Positions 15,203 through 26,109 of a DNA stretch of 64,000 bases are shown here, in pieces. The DNA is taken from NCBI GenBank assembly GCA_937980205.1, contig CALJKW010000016.1:248001-312000 (forward strand). The letters are read 5' to 3'. The notes under the pieces were generated by a model. It ran no database searches and was not told the DNA's origin. It saw only the letters and a list, made by a program, of their open reading frames with translations. The position numbers were made by a program, and so were the translations under genes. Source of the DNA: an uncultured Myxococcales bacterium. Its GTDB lineage: Bacteria; Myxococcota; Myxococcia; Myxococcales; Myxococcaceae. Every line of letters starts with the position of its first letter. Positions within the stretch are counted from its first letter, which is position 1.

Positions 15203-17956
15203 ATGCGCTCACTGTTCGTTGCTGCCGTCTCGTCTCTCGCGCTCGCGATCGCGGGCTGTGGTGGTGGTGGAAACCTGTGTGCTGGCAAGACGTGCCCAGC
15301 GGGTCAGTCGTGTGAGACGACGACCGGCCAGTGCGTCGGCGGCACGGGCGGTGGATCCGGCACGGGCGGCGGCACCAGTGGCACGGGTGGCGGCACGAGT
15401 GGAACCGGCGGCGGCTCGGCGACGGGCGGCGGTATGGCGACGGGCGGCGGCTCGGCGACGGGCGGCGGCTCGGCGACGGGCGGCGGCTCGGCGACCGGCG
15501 GCGGCTCGGCGACGGGCGGTGGCTCGGCGACCGGCGGCGGCTCGGCGACCGGCGGCGGCTCGGCGACCGGCGGCGGCTCGGCGACCGGCGGTGGCTCGGC
15601 GACCGGCGGTGGCTCGGCGACCGGCGGTGGCTCGGCGACGGGCGGCGGCTCGGCGACCGGCGGCGGCAGCGGCGGCGGCATGGCGACGGGCGGCGGCAGC
15701 GCCACCGGCGGCGGTATGGCGACGGGCGGCGGCTCCGGCGGTGGTATGGCGACGGGCGGCGGTTCGGGGACGGGTGGCGGCGCGGCGGGCGGTGCCGGCG
15801 GCGGCGCCATGATGCCGGGAGGTGAGACGTGCGCGAACGCGCCGGTCATCACTGCGGGCGTCATCACCGGTTCGACGGCTGGCCTTTCGAACGACTACTA
15901 CTTCTCGTCCGCCACTGGCGGGTGCCTGCAGCAGTCGTCGAGCTCGGCGGGCGCGCCTGACGTCGTTTTCCAGATCAGCGTGCCCCCGAACAACCGCCTC
16001 GCGGTCAGCTCGGCAGCGAGCTGGGACATGGTGCTGCACCTCGTGGCGGGCCCGGCGACGAACTGCGGCTCGGGCAACCCGACGACGGGGATCATGTGCG
16101 TCGACAGCTCCGACAGCTTCTCGTCGCCCGAGACCGCCGACTACGCGAATCTGACGACTGCTCCCCAGACGATCTTCATCATCCTCGACGGGTACGGGGC
16201 GACCAACAGCGGGGCGTACACGCTCACCACGACCCTGACTGCGATTCCGCCCGGCGACACGTGTGCTGACGCGGTCCTCGTGACCGGCGCTCAGACGAAC
16301 CAGTCGATGATGAACTACGCCCACGACTACACCGCAGGAACGGGCTGTGCGACCGGTTCGACGAACGTCGACCGCGTCTACCGCGTGGCGGTGCCGAACA
16401 ACCAGCGGCTCACCGCGACCGTCGCGGCGAGCGCCGGAGCGACGTTCGATCCGACGGTGAACCTCGTCATCGGTACCTGCTCGGCCACCCTGACGTGCGT
16501 GGCGGGTGCCAACGCGACTGGCGCGGCGGGCACCGAGAGTGTCGTCTACGACAACATCAGCGGGATGGCTCAGGACGTGTACGTCGTCGTCGATACGTCG
16601 GTCTCGAACCCGATGGGCACCTTCGACCTCGGCATCACGCTCGGCGCCATCGGGCCGGCGGGTGACTCGTGTGGAAACGCGTCGCCGACCATTTCGTCGT
16701 CGATGTCGCTGACGAACCAGTCGTTTGCGACGTTCGCGAACAACTACAACTCGAACGGCCAGGCGACCTGCCGCTACGGAGCCGGGCCTGACCGGGCGTA
16801 CCTCGTGAACATCCCCGCGGGTCAGGTGCTTCGGGCGACCGCGACCGGCGCAGGCGCAGACGGCGGCCCCGATCTCGCGCTGTCGATCGCAGCGGCTTCG
16901 GTTGAGTGCGGCACCGGACCGTGCCTCGCGGGCTCCGACGGCACGGGTCTTTCTGAGACGGTGACGTTCTCGAACTTCCCCGGCGACGGCGGTGTTCAGA
17001 GCGTCCGCGTGATCGTCGACTCGAAGGTCGCGGCTCCGGCGGACAACTTCTCCATCGCGTTCGACATCTCGCCGCCTCCCCCCGGCGACACGTGCGCCAC
17101 GGTCGGCGCTCCCATTACGGCGTCGGTCATGCTGCCCTCGGAGTCCCTCGCGACGTTCACCAGCGACTACAGCGGCTTCTCGGGCAACTGCCAGTTCGGC
17201 CTCGGACCCGATCGTGCCTACCAGATCAACATCCCGGCGATGAATCGGCTGCGCGTCACGGCGCAGGCAACGGGCACCGGCGACCTCACGATCGACCTCA
17301 TCGATCCGCCGGCGACGAACTGCTCCAACAGCGGGCCGTGCATCGCCTACGGTGACGCGACCGGCGGCGGCGGCGCTGAGACCCTCACGTTGGACAACAC
17401 CACCGGCGCGATGCGCACGGTGTTCCTGGTGGTCGACCGCTTCACGGGCCCGCCGGCGAGCGGCGAGACGTTCAGCCTCAACGTGAACATCGGGCCCATT
17501 CCGGCGGCGCCGATGGACGACACCTGCGGCGGCGCGACGCCCATCACGATGTCGGGCACCCTGACGATGCAGTCCACGATTGGGTACGCCAACGAGTACA
17601 ACGCAGGGATGATGTGCTCGCCGAATCTGTACAACACGCCGGGCCCCGATCGGGTCTATTCGGTGTCGGTCGCTCCGGGGCAGATGCTCAGCGTCACTGC
17701 TACTCCGACCGGCGGAAGCGGCAGCCAGTCTGATCTCGGCCTCTACCTGATCGCGGGGCCCGCGACGAACTGCGTCGCGATGCCGACCACGCCCGCGTGC
17801 CTCGCCGGGATGGATGAGGGCTTCGATGGTGACCCCGAGACCGTCACGTACACGAACTCGGGCACGTCGGCCCAGACGGTCTTCATCGTCGTCGACAGCT
17901 ACTACTCGAACGGCGAACAGACTTCGTATTCGCTCCAGGTCGTGCTGTCGCCGTAA
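15203..17956 (+). CDS. Stalked lipoprotein with five repeated beta-rich domains
   Basis: 917 residues. Signal peptide ends LAIAGC with Cys19 as the lipidation site. Next comes a four-Cys module (C-x4-C-x5-C-x6-C, residues about 26-44), then a ~160-residue low-complexity stalk built of TGGGSA units, then five domains of about 135 residues. Each domain opens with GETC, GDTC, GDSC or DDTC, has a central GPDR-x-Y or similar motif and ends near VFIVVDSY. These resemble PPC-type bacterial domains, but assignment is by pattern only. First gene of an operon with two paralogues carrying four and three domains. Probably a surface adhesin-like lipoprotein. Confidence 0.8.
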   Translation: MRSLFVAAVSSLALAIAGCGGGGNLCAGKTCPAGQSCETTTGQCVGGTGGGSGTGGGTSGTGGGTSGTGGGSATGGGMATGGGSATGGGSATGGGSATGGGSATGGGSATGGGSATGGGSATGGGSATGGGSATGGGSATGGGSATGGGSATGGGSGGGMATGGGSATGGGMATGGGSGGGMATGGGSGTGGGAAGGAGGGAMMPGGETCANAPVITAGVITGSTAGLSNDYYFSSATGGCLQQSSSSAGAPDVVFQISVPPNNRLAVSSAASWDMVLHLVAGPATNCGSGNPTTGIMCVDSSDSFSSPETADYANLTTAPQTIFIILDGYGATNSGAYTLTTTLTAIPPGDTCADAVLVTGAQTNQSMMNYAHDYTAGTGCATGSTNVDRVYRVAVPNNQRLTATVAASAGATFDPTVNLVIGTCSATLTCVAGANATGAAGTESVVYDNISGMAQDVYVVVDTSVSNPMGTFDLGITLGAIGPAGDSCGNASPTISSSMSLTNQSFATFANNYNSNGQATCRYGAGPDRAYLVNIPAGQVLRATATGAGADGGPDLALSIAAASVECGTGPCLAGSDGTGLSETVTFSNFPGDGGVQSVRVIVDSKVAAPADNFSIAFDISPPPPGDTCATVGAPITASVMLPSESLATFTSDYSGFSGNCQFGLGPDRAYQINIPAMNRLRVTAQATGTGDLTIDLIDPPATNCSNSGPCIAYGDATGGGGAETLTLDNTTGAMRTVFLVVDRFTGPPASGETFSLNVNIGPIPAAPMDDTCGGATPITMSGTLTMQSTIGYANEYNAGMMCSPNLYNTPGPDRVYSVSVAPGQMLSVTATPTGGSGSQSDLGLYLIAGPATNCVAMPTTPACLAGMDEGFDGDPETVTYTNSGTSAQTVFIVVDSYYSNGEQTSYSLQVVLSP
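15413..15669 (+). repeat. Tandem 18-bp coding repeat (stalk of lipoprotein)
   Basis: About a dozen consecutive copies of an 18-base unit close to GGCTCGGCGACGGGCGGC, in frame and encoding Ser-Ala-Thr-Gly-Gly-Gly. Copies differ mostly at third positions (GGC/GGT, ACG/ACC), and several neighbouring copies are identical, as expected from recent slippage. Shorter, more diverged versions occur in the two paralogues at about 18118-18380 and 20256-20460. Confidence 0.9.
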
Positions 17957-17984
17957 CAGCACGTCGTGATGTCGGGGAGGCCTG

Positions 17985-20108
17985 GTGATTCGGTCCCACG
18001 CGGTGGCGTGGCTTTCATTCGTGCTGGCGGGCTGCGGTGGCAGCCCGTGCGCGAGTGCGAGGTGTGGACCGAATCAGGCGTGCGACCCAGGCACGGGGAC
18101 ATGCGTCAATCAAGGCACCGGTGGGGGTAATGCCTCCGCCGGTGGCGGCTCTGGAACCGGCGGCGGTTCGGGAACCGGCGGTGGGGTGAGCACCGGCGGC
18201 GGTTCGGCCGCTGGCGGAGGCTCTGCGACTGGCGGCGGCGACGCCACCGGTGGCGGCACCGGGACCGGCGGCGGGGTGAGCACTGGCGGTGGCTCAGCCA
18301 CGGGCGGTGGTTCGGGCACCGGAGGTGGCGCTGCGACCGGCGGCGGCACCGGCGGGAGCGGCGGCGCCGGTGGCGGAATGACGGCCGCAGGCGGAGACAC
18401 GTGCGCGACCGCCGCGACGCTGATGCCCGGCACGCTCAACGCGTCGACCGCCGGCGCAATGAACGACCTCTACTTCTCCTCCGATCTCGCGGGCTGTGAG
18501 GCCCAGTCGATCTCCGGGCCGGGCGCACCGGATCTGGTCTTCGCGGTGACCGTGCCGGCCTCGAGCCGCCTCGCCGTCACCGCGAACGCGAGCTGGGACC
18601 TGGTGCTTCACCTCGTGCAGGGCCCGGCGACCAACTGCGGCTCGTTCTCGGGCGGCATGACGACGGGCATCGCCTGCGTCGACAGCGCCGACAGCACCTC
18701 ATCGACCAACGAATCCGTCGCCTACGTGAACATGACCTCGGCGGCGCAGACGATCTTCGTCATCGTCGACGGCTTCGGCAACTCGGACGAGGGCGCCTTC
18801 ACGCTGACCACCACCATCACCGCGCTTCCCGCCGGCGACGCGTGCTCGAACGCCGTCTCCGTGACGGGGAACCTCACCGCGCAGACGCTCGACGGCTTCG
18901 CACACGACTACGTCGGTGGCGCCAACGGCTGCGCGAGCGGCACGCTCGAGAACGATCGCGTCTACGTAGTCACCGTTCCCGCCGGGCAGCGGCTCACCGC
19001 GACGGTGACGCCCGACCTCGTGAACGGCAGCGCGCCGTTCGATCCCACCATCAACCTCGTGACGACGGCGACGTGCGCGGCGCAGCTCACCTGCGCGAAC
19101 GGGGCAAACGGCCCGGTCGCGGAGCAGCCCGACACCGTCATCTGGGACAACACCGGCGCGGCGTCGCGGAACGTCTTCATCATCGTCGACACCGGTACGA
19201 CGTCGCCCATGGGCACCTTCCGCCTCGACGTCAGCACGCAGGCCGTGACGTTCGCGGCCGGCGAGACGTGCGGCAACGTGGGCACCACGCCGATCACGAC
19301 GGACACGAGCCTCACCGCGCAGTCGTTCGCCGGCTACGCGAACAACTACAACGCGAACGGGCAAGCGTGCGCCTACGCGCCGGGACCAGACCGCGTGTAC
19401 CTCGTCGACGTCGCGTCGAACACGACGATGACCGCGACGGCCACGCAGGCGACGCTCGACGGCGGCCTCGACCTCACGCTCGGCGTCGCCGAGAACACCA
19501 CCGATTGCGGGGCCGGGCCCTGCGCGACTTCGTCCGATGTGTCGCTCGGCGCGGCTGCCGCGACAGAGACGGTCTCCATCACGAACACGAGCTCCGCGAC
19601 GCGTCGGGTCCGCATCGTCGTCGACAGCTATTCGAATCCTGCTCCCGGCTCGTTCGCGCTCGACGTCGCCTTCGCGCCCGCGCTGCCGGGTGAGGGTTGC
19701 TTGAACGCGGTCCCCATCACCGTGCTCGACGGTGGCGTCGTCGATGGTGGCTCGACCGCCGGCTACCAGAACGACCTCGAGACGGATCCGGCAGGAACGG
19801 GCTGCACGACGTACAGCAACACGGGCGCGGACAAGGTCTTCTCCGTGACCGTGCCTGCGGGACAGACGCTCACTGCGACGGTGTCTCCGGTCTCGGGGTT
19901 CGATCCCGGCATCTACCTGCTGCCCGGCGGCGCCTGCCCGACGCGCGCCACCACGTGCCTTGCCGGCAGCGACGTCGGCGCGTCCGGAGCGCCCGACACG
20001 TTGACGTACACCAACAGCAGCGCCTCGGCGCAGAACGTCTTCCTCGTCGTCGACCGGTACGTCCCCGGGACGAACGATGCGTTCTCGCTCACCCTCAGCC
20101 TCCAGTAG
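17985..20108 (+). CDS. Stalked lipoprotein with four repeated beta-rich domains
   Basis: 707 residues, GTG start with ribosome site GGGGAGG at 17973-17979. Lipobox LAGC places the lipid Cys at 17. The same C-x4-C-x5-C-x6-C module follows (CASARC, CGPNQAC, CDPGTGTC), then a Gly/Thr/Ser stalk, then four domains opening GDTCATAA, GDACSNAV, GETCGNVG and GEGCLNAV. Each ends in a VFIIVDTG/VFLVVDRY-like strand. Paralogue of the flanking genes; 28 bases after the first, so cotranscribed. Function unknown, probably cell-surface. Confidence 0.8.
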   Translation: MIRSHAVAWLSFVLAGCGGSPCASARCGPNQACDPGTGTCVNQGTGGGNASAGGGSGTGGGSGTGGGVSTGGGSAAGGGSATGGGDATGGGTGTGGGVSTGGGSATGGGSGTGGGAATGGGTGGSGGAGGGMTAAGGDTCATAATLMPGTLNASTAGAMNDLYFSSDLAGCEAQSISGPGAPDLVFAVTVPASSRLAVTANASWDLVLHLVQGPATNCGSFSGGMTTGIACVDSADSTSSTNESVAYVNMTSAAQTIFVIVDGFGNSDEGAFTLTTTITALPAGDACSNAVSVTGNLTAQTLDGFAHDYVGGANGCASGTLENDRVYVVTVPAGQRLTATVTPDLVNGSAPFDPTINLVTTATCAAQLTCANGANGPVAEQPDTVIWDNTGAASRNVFIIVDTGTTSPMGTFRLDVSTQAVTFAAGETCGNVGTTPITTDTSLTAQSFAGYANNYNANGQACAYAPGPDRVYLVDVASNTTMTATATQATLDGGLDLTLGVAENTTDCGAGPCATSSDVSLGAAAATETVSITNTSSATRRVRIVVDSYSNPAPGSFALDVAFAPALPGEGCLNAVPITVLDGGVVDGGSTAGYQNDLETDPAGTGCTTYSNTGADKVFSVTVPAGQTLTATVSPVSGFDPGIYLLPGGACPTRATTCLAGSDVGASGAPDTLTYTNSSASAQNVFLVVDRYVPGTNDAFSLTLSLQ

Positions 20109-20126
20109 CGCTCGAAGGAGCTCCAC

Positions 20127-21779
20127 GTGATCCGATCTGCCGTCACGCTGTTCGTGCTCGTGCTCATGGCCTGCGGCTCCGGCAACGACAAATGTGCGAC
20201 CGTGAAGTGCGGCGCCAATGAGACCTGCGACCCGTCCGACGGCCGGTGCGTCAACACCGGTGGCGGTGGAGGCAGCGGCTCCACGGGCGGCGGCTCTGGC
20301 ACGGGCGGCATGGGCGGCACGGGCGGCACGGGCGGCACCGGCGGCAGCGCGACCGGCGGCGGCACCGGTGGCGCCGGAGGCTCGGGCGGAAGCGGCGGCA
20401 GCGGAGGCGCTGGCGGCGCTGGCGGCTCCGGCGGCGCGGGCGGCTCCGGCGGTGGCGGCCCTGTCGTCATCATGGACGGCGGCATGCTCGCCGGCGGAGA
20501 GACCTGCGGCAGCGCGGCCACCATGATGCCGAACACCGTCTACACGTCGACGACGCTCGGCCTCATCGACGACTACAACTTCTTCGGCCAGGAGGGCCGC
20601 TGCAACGGAGGCGAGGCTCCCAACACCGCGGACGGCGTCTTCAAGATCACCGTTCCGCCGGGCCAGCGGCTCATCACGCTGCTGACGTCCAGCTTCGACG
20701 CCGTGATCAACTTCGTCGAAGCGCCGGCGACGAACTGCGGCACCACCACCAACGGCGAGACCACCGGCATCGTCTGCCTCAACGGCATCGACTACAACGC
20801 CGCAAACCAGACCGAGTTCATCGACCACCTCAACACCTCGGCCGCCGCCAGGGACGTGTTCGTGATGGTCGACGGCTTCGACATCGGCGACGAGGGCACG
20901 TTCAGCATGGTCAGCACGTTCGTGACGCCGCCGATGGGTGACTTCTGCTCCAACGCGGTCGCGCTCAACGCGCAGCTCGCGCAGGAGACCTGGGACAACT
21001 TCGGCAACGACTATCCGGTCGAGCCGAACAGCTGCTACTTCGGCATGGGCCCCGACCGCATCTACCGGCTCGACATCCCGGCGATGAACAAGGTCACCGT
21101 CCGCGTCGCGCCGAGCGTCGGCGACGCCGCCATCAACATCCTCGACGACAGCGCCGCCGGCTGTGCCACGCCGGTCGGCTGCGGCTACACCAACAATCGC
21201 GGCCGCGACGCCGAGCCGGACGACGTGACCGTCACCAACGCCAGCGGCGCCGTTCGAAGCGTCTACGTGCAGGTCTCGCTGTACGGCGCTCCGGCTCCGG
21301 GCGAGACGTTCGCGCTGACCACGACGTTCACTCCGCTGCCGACCGCGCCGCCGCCGGGAGACTCCTGCGCCACGGCCACCGCGATCACGCCGGGCATGCT
21401 GACCGGGCAGACGACGCGCGGCTTCTACGACGACTACTCCGCGGTCTGCACCGGCGCGAACAGCTCCATCGGGCCCGAGCGCGTGTATTCGATCTCCGTG
21501 AACCCGGGCCAGACGCTGTCGGCCACGGTGAGCTCCGAGCCCAGCGATGCCGGGACGTCTCCGGACTTCGTGCTGTACCTCGTGGGTGGGCCGGCGGGGA
21601 ATTGCTCGCCGCTCGTCACGAGCTGCCTCGCCGCGAAGGACACCGGGAGCGGCACCAGCTCGGAGACCGTCACGTACACGAACGACGGCGGCGCCGCCCG
21701 GTCGGTCTTCGTCGTCGTCGACGAGTACAACGGCGTCGAGATCGGCGCGTTCCGCCTCGACACCACGCTCACGCCCTGA
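20127..21779 (+). CDS. Stalked lipoprotein with three repeated beta-rich domains
   Basis: 550 residues, GTG start with ribosome site AAGGAG at 20114-20119. Lipobox LMAC gives lipid Cys16. The conserved four-Cys module (CATVKC, CGANETC, CDPSDGRC) precedes a glycine-rich stalk that here contains GGAGGSGG units, then three domains opening GETCGSAA, GDFCSNAV and GDSCATAT. Third gene of the operon. Its 3' end overlaps the 3' end of the convergent crcB gene by 11 bases, so transcripts from the two strands must meet here. Confidence 0.8.
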   Translation: MIRSAVTLFVLVLMACGSGNDKCATVKCGANETCDPSDGRCVNTGGGGGSGSTGGGSGTGGMGGTGGTGGTGGSATGGGTGGAGGSGGSGGSGGAGGAGGSGGAGGSGGGGPVVIMDGGMLAGGETCGSAATMMPNTVYTSTTLGLIDDYNFFGQEGRCNGGEAPNTADGVFKITVPPGQRLITLLTSSFDAVINFVEAPATNCGTTTNGETTGIVCLNGIDYNAANQTEFIDHLNTSAAARDVFVMVDGFDIGDEGTFSMVSTFVTPPMGDFCSNAVALNAQLAQETWDNFGNDYPVEPNSCYFGMGPDRIYRLDIPAMNKVTVRVAPSVGDAAINILDDSAAGCATPVGCGYTNNRGRDAEPDDVTVTNASGAVRSVYVQVSLYGAPAPGETFALTTTFTPLPTAPPPGDSCATATAITPGMLTGQTTRGFYDDYSAVCTGANSSIGPERVYSISVNPGQTLSATVSSEPSDAGTSPDFVLYLVGGPAGNCSPLVTSCLAAKDTGSGTSSETVTYTNDGGAARSVFVVVDEYNGVEIGAFRLDTTLTP

Positions 21780-22142
21780 CGAGCGCCCAGCCGGCCCAGG
21801 CTCCGGCGAGGCAGACCGTCACCGTCGCGACGAGGTACAGCGCCGCCTTCGCGGGCGCGCCCTCGTTCAGCGCCTTCAGCACCTCGGCGTTGAACGTCGA
21901 GTAGGTGGTGAAGCCGCCCATCACTCCGGTGCCGAGCAGCAGGCGTGCTTCGGCCGACAGCCGCGGCGGCTCGCTCATTCCCGCCGCGAGCAGCGCGCCG
22001 AGCAGCGCCGAGCCCACGACGTTCACGAAGAGCGTGCCCCAGGGAAACGACTGCGGCAGCCACTTCTCGTGCGCGACCGCGACGAGGTAGCGCAGCGCGC
22101 TGCCGAACGCACCGCCTGAAGCCACGAGGAGGACGTTCCGGA

Positions 22143-22146
<4 letters not shown>
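21769..22146 (-). CDS. crcB: CrcB/Fluc fluoride channel
   Basis: 125 residues, four predicted membrane helices. Signature regions are intact: GGAFGSALRY, GTLFVNVVGSALLG and GGFTTYSTF at about 77-85, the last being the Fluc/CrcB pore motif. The family forms dual-topology dimers exporting fluoride from the cytoplasm. The GTG start overlaps the kinase stop (GTGA), so it is translated from the kinase mRNA. No fluoride riboswitch can precede it because there is no leader. The 3' end overlaps the lipoprotein gene on the other strand. Confidence 0.93.
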
Positions 22147-24158
<2,012 letters not shown>

Positions 24159-24165
24159 GGAGTCG

Positions 24166-24501
24166 TCAACGCGCGCGCGTCTTTCGACGTTCCCGCGTCT
24201 CGCGCATCAGGGCCTCGAGATCGTCCAGCCGACGCTGCAGCTCGGGCATGAGCTGCGGCTCTTTGTCGACCCGATCGAAGAGGGCCAACACGGCCTCGAC
24301 GTCCTGCTCGATGGCCTCGGCACGTACCGGGCTGATGCGGCGAAGAAGCAGATCCGCGCCGGTCTCGATCAGCACGCGCGCGACGGCGTCACGTGACGAG
24401 AGCGACTCGATCTTCTTCTGACCGAGGCCTTGGATGACCTTCAACCGCGGCGCAAGCGGGAGCTCGAGCTGTTTCATGACGCGTGAGGATCGTCGAGCCA
24501 T
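24166..24501 (-). CDS. Conserved-looking small helical protein, unknown
   Basis: 111 residues starting MARRSSRVMKQLELPL. It is charged and mostly helical, with LGQKKIESLSSRDAVARVL and a C-terminal Arg-rich tail. No signal peptide, membrane segment or recognised domain. A minus-strand TAAATC at 24514-24519 sits 12 bases upstream, fitting a near-leaderless first gene. It precedes the PEGA kinase by seven bases, so its product may serve the kinase, but nothing in the sequence shows how. Confidence 0.7.
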   Translation of the reverse strand: MARRSSRVMKQLELPLAPRLKVIQGLGQKKIESLSSRDAVARVLIETGADLLLRRISPVRAEAIEQDVEAVLALFDRVDKEPQLMPELQRRLDDLEALMRETRERRKTRAR

Positions 24502-24513
24502 GCGCGGAAGGAA

Positions 24514-24519
24514 GATTTA
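24514..24519 (-). promoter_or_regulatory. Probable -10 box of the kinase operon
   Basis: TAAATC on the minus strand, 12 bases before the ATG at 24501, giving a predicted leader of about six bases. No ribosome site is visible in that leader. Confidence 0.4.
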
Positions 24520-24598
24520 CAACCGGCCACAGTCTGCCACGTGGATGTAGCAGTGGGGAGGTTCCCGCGCTTCTGATCAGCTGATCAGCTGCTCGCTC

Positions 24599-24695
24599 GC
24601 CTTGGGCAAGGGCAAGGGCATGTTCAAGGCGCCGGGGAAAAGAGAAAGGGACGACAGGGAAAGCAGCACGGGGAAGCACGACAGGGAAAGCGACG
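24599..24695. repeat. Purine-rich interspersed repeat, possible G-quadruplex
   Basis: Contains GGGCAAGGGCAAGGGCATG followed by GGGAAAG-type motifs. The core is shared with the repeat at 11893-12026. Four runs of three or more G within about 35 bases could form a quadruplex. The rest of the 24502-24724 gap shows only the promoter above and an AGCTGATCAGCTGATCAGCT-like palindromic stretch near 24575-24595. Confidence 0.5.
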
Positions 24696-24724
24696 ACTGG
24701 GTCAGGGCGGTGAGCTCTTTGCCT

Positions 24725-25159
24725 TCACTTCGTCAGCTCTGCCGCCAGGAAGCGGCCTGCTTCGGCGAGGCCCTGCTGCTTCATCGCTTCGCCCTGCGGG
24801 CTCTCGAGCACTTTGCGCGCGGCGTCGCTCGCCATGCCTGCTTCGAGATCTACCAGCACGAGGAACGCGCTGAAGGCGGGGCCGAGCTTCGCGACACGGC
24901 CCGGCTTGAGCGGCCGGTCCTTCAACGTGCCCGCGATCTTCTCGAGCAGGCCGTCGGCGTCGACCTTGCGCTTCTTGTCGTTGAGCGCGTCCCACGTGGT
25001 GACGAGCAGCAGCTCCCAGAGGCGGCCGGCCAGCGCGCGCTCGAGGCGCTCCTGCGCTTCTTCTTCGTCGATCTCGTGCGTCGCCGCGAACGTGGGGCGA
25101 AAGCGCGCCGCCATCACCGCGCGCGTCACCAGGTGACCCAGGCGCGGAGGGACGCTCAC
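24725..25159 (-). CDS. Hypothetical protein at the end of the ccm operon
   Basis: 144 residues, GTG start overlapping the stop of the ccmI-like gene (GTGA). Reads MSVPPRLGHLVTRAVMAARF, then a helical region with EIDEEEAQERLERALAGRLWELL and GRVAKLGPAFSAFLVLVDLEAGM. No signal peptide or membrane helix. I do not recognise the family. Its translational coupling suggests a role with cytochrome c assembly, or simply transcription read-through. It is the last gene of the long minus-strand train. Confidence 0.75.
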   Translation of the reverse strand: MSVPPRLGHLVTRAVMAARFRPTFAATHEIDEEEAQERLERALAGRLWELLLVTTWDALNDKKRKVDADGLLEKIAGTLKDRPLKPGRVAKLGPAFSAFLVLVDLEAGMASDAARKVLESPQGEAMKQQGLAEAGRFLAAELTK

Positions 25160-26109
25160 TTCTGCCCGCCGAGCTGCGCGCGGAGCTGCTGCACGCTCAT
25201 GCGGATGAACGGCGGCTGCTCCGACGCCGGAGCCTCGACGAGGTACAGCTCGAGCTGCTTGAGCGCCCGCTGCGGCTGCTCGGTCTCGAGCGCGATGAGG
25301 CCCGCGTAGAGCCGCGCTTTGTAGGCGCCCTCGTACTTGTCTCCGAGCTGCTCGAGATCTTCGATGGCCGTCAGCGCCTGGCCGTCGACGGCCTCGAGCA
25401 CCGCGCGCCAGATGCGGTTCTGCACGTGGTACGGATCGATGCCGCTCGCGCGCGTCACGATCGGGTACGCCTCGTTGAACGCCTGCAGCTTGATGAGCTG
25501 GCCCGCGACGTCGGCGAGCACGTCGACGTCCTCCGGGTGCGCCTCGGCCGTCTTGCGCAGCTTCTCGACCTCTTTCTGAAGGTCCGGCCGCTGCGGCTGC
25601 ATCGGCGGCGTGCCGCCCATCTCGGCCGGGTTCGTGCCGGTCATCGTGCCGCCCTCGACGCGCGTGCTCGATTGCTGCGTGAGCAGGAAGCCGGCGAGCA
25701 CGAAGAAGCCGACGACGCCTCCGCCGATGAGCGCGCCGCGCAGCGTGGCGTTGCCGGGGTTCGCAGCAGCCGCAGCCTGCGCCTTGGCGAGCTTCTCGGC
25801 GCGTGCCTGCGCTTTGACGGCCTCGTGGCTGGCTCCGGACTTTTCGCGCAGCACCGCGGCCGCGGCGAGCTCGAGCCGCGTCTGCTCGGCCTGCCACTCG
25901 GCCTCGGGCATCAGGTGCTTCGAGGCGGCGTGCTCTTTCAGCGCGGCGAGCAGCGACTTGTACCGCTCGTCGAGATCGTCCGGCGTCTTGTCGGCCGCCT
26001 TCTTCTCGGGGCCGGCCTTCTTGCCGCTGAGCAGGAACAGCACGGCAGCGGCCAGCGCGGCGGCGAGGACGATGATGCCCGGCGTCCAGTTCGTGACGTG
26101 CGGGTTCAT
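25156..26109 (-). CDS. ccmI: CcmI/CycH-like TPR protein
   Basis: 317 residues. Two membrane helices (about 10-28 and 124-144) flank a charged helical loop, and the C-terminal half has TPR-like helices (HPEDVDVLADVAGQLIKLQAFNEAYPIVTRA, RLYAGLIALETEQPQRALKQLELYL). This topology is that of CcmI, which holds apocytochrome c during haem ligation. The sequence is divergent, so the call rests on topology and on position directly after ccmH. Stop overlaps the next gene; start overlaps the ccmH stop. Confidence 0.7.
   Translation of the reverse strand: MNPHVTNWTPGIIVLAAALAAAVLFLLSGKKAGPEKKAADKTPDDLDERYKSLLAALKEHAASKHLMPEAEWQAEQTRLELAAAAVLREKSGASHEAVKAQARAEKLAKAQAAAAANPGNATLRGALIGGGVVGFFVLAGFLLTQQSSTRVEGGTMTGTNPAEMGGTPPMQPQRPDLQKEVEKLRKTAEAHPEDVDVLADVAGQLIKLQAFNEAYPIVTRASGIDPYHVQNRIWRAVLEAVDGQALTAIEDLEQLGDKYEGAYKARLYAGLIALETEQPQRALKQLELYLVEAPASEQPPFIRMSVQQLRAQLGGQK

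Noticed and set aside
15413..15800. Tandem repeats considered as a CRISPR array
   Set aside because: Units are contiguous and in frame, with no unique spacers, and no cas genes are present.
15209..17962. A 917-codon open frame antisense to the first stalked lipoprotein
   Set aside because: It mirrors the lipoprotein almost exactly, is Arg/Ala/His-rich and has no domain. It arises from high GC and the repeat; the plus frame has a lipobox and conserved repeats.
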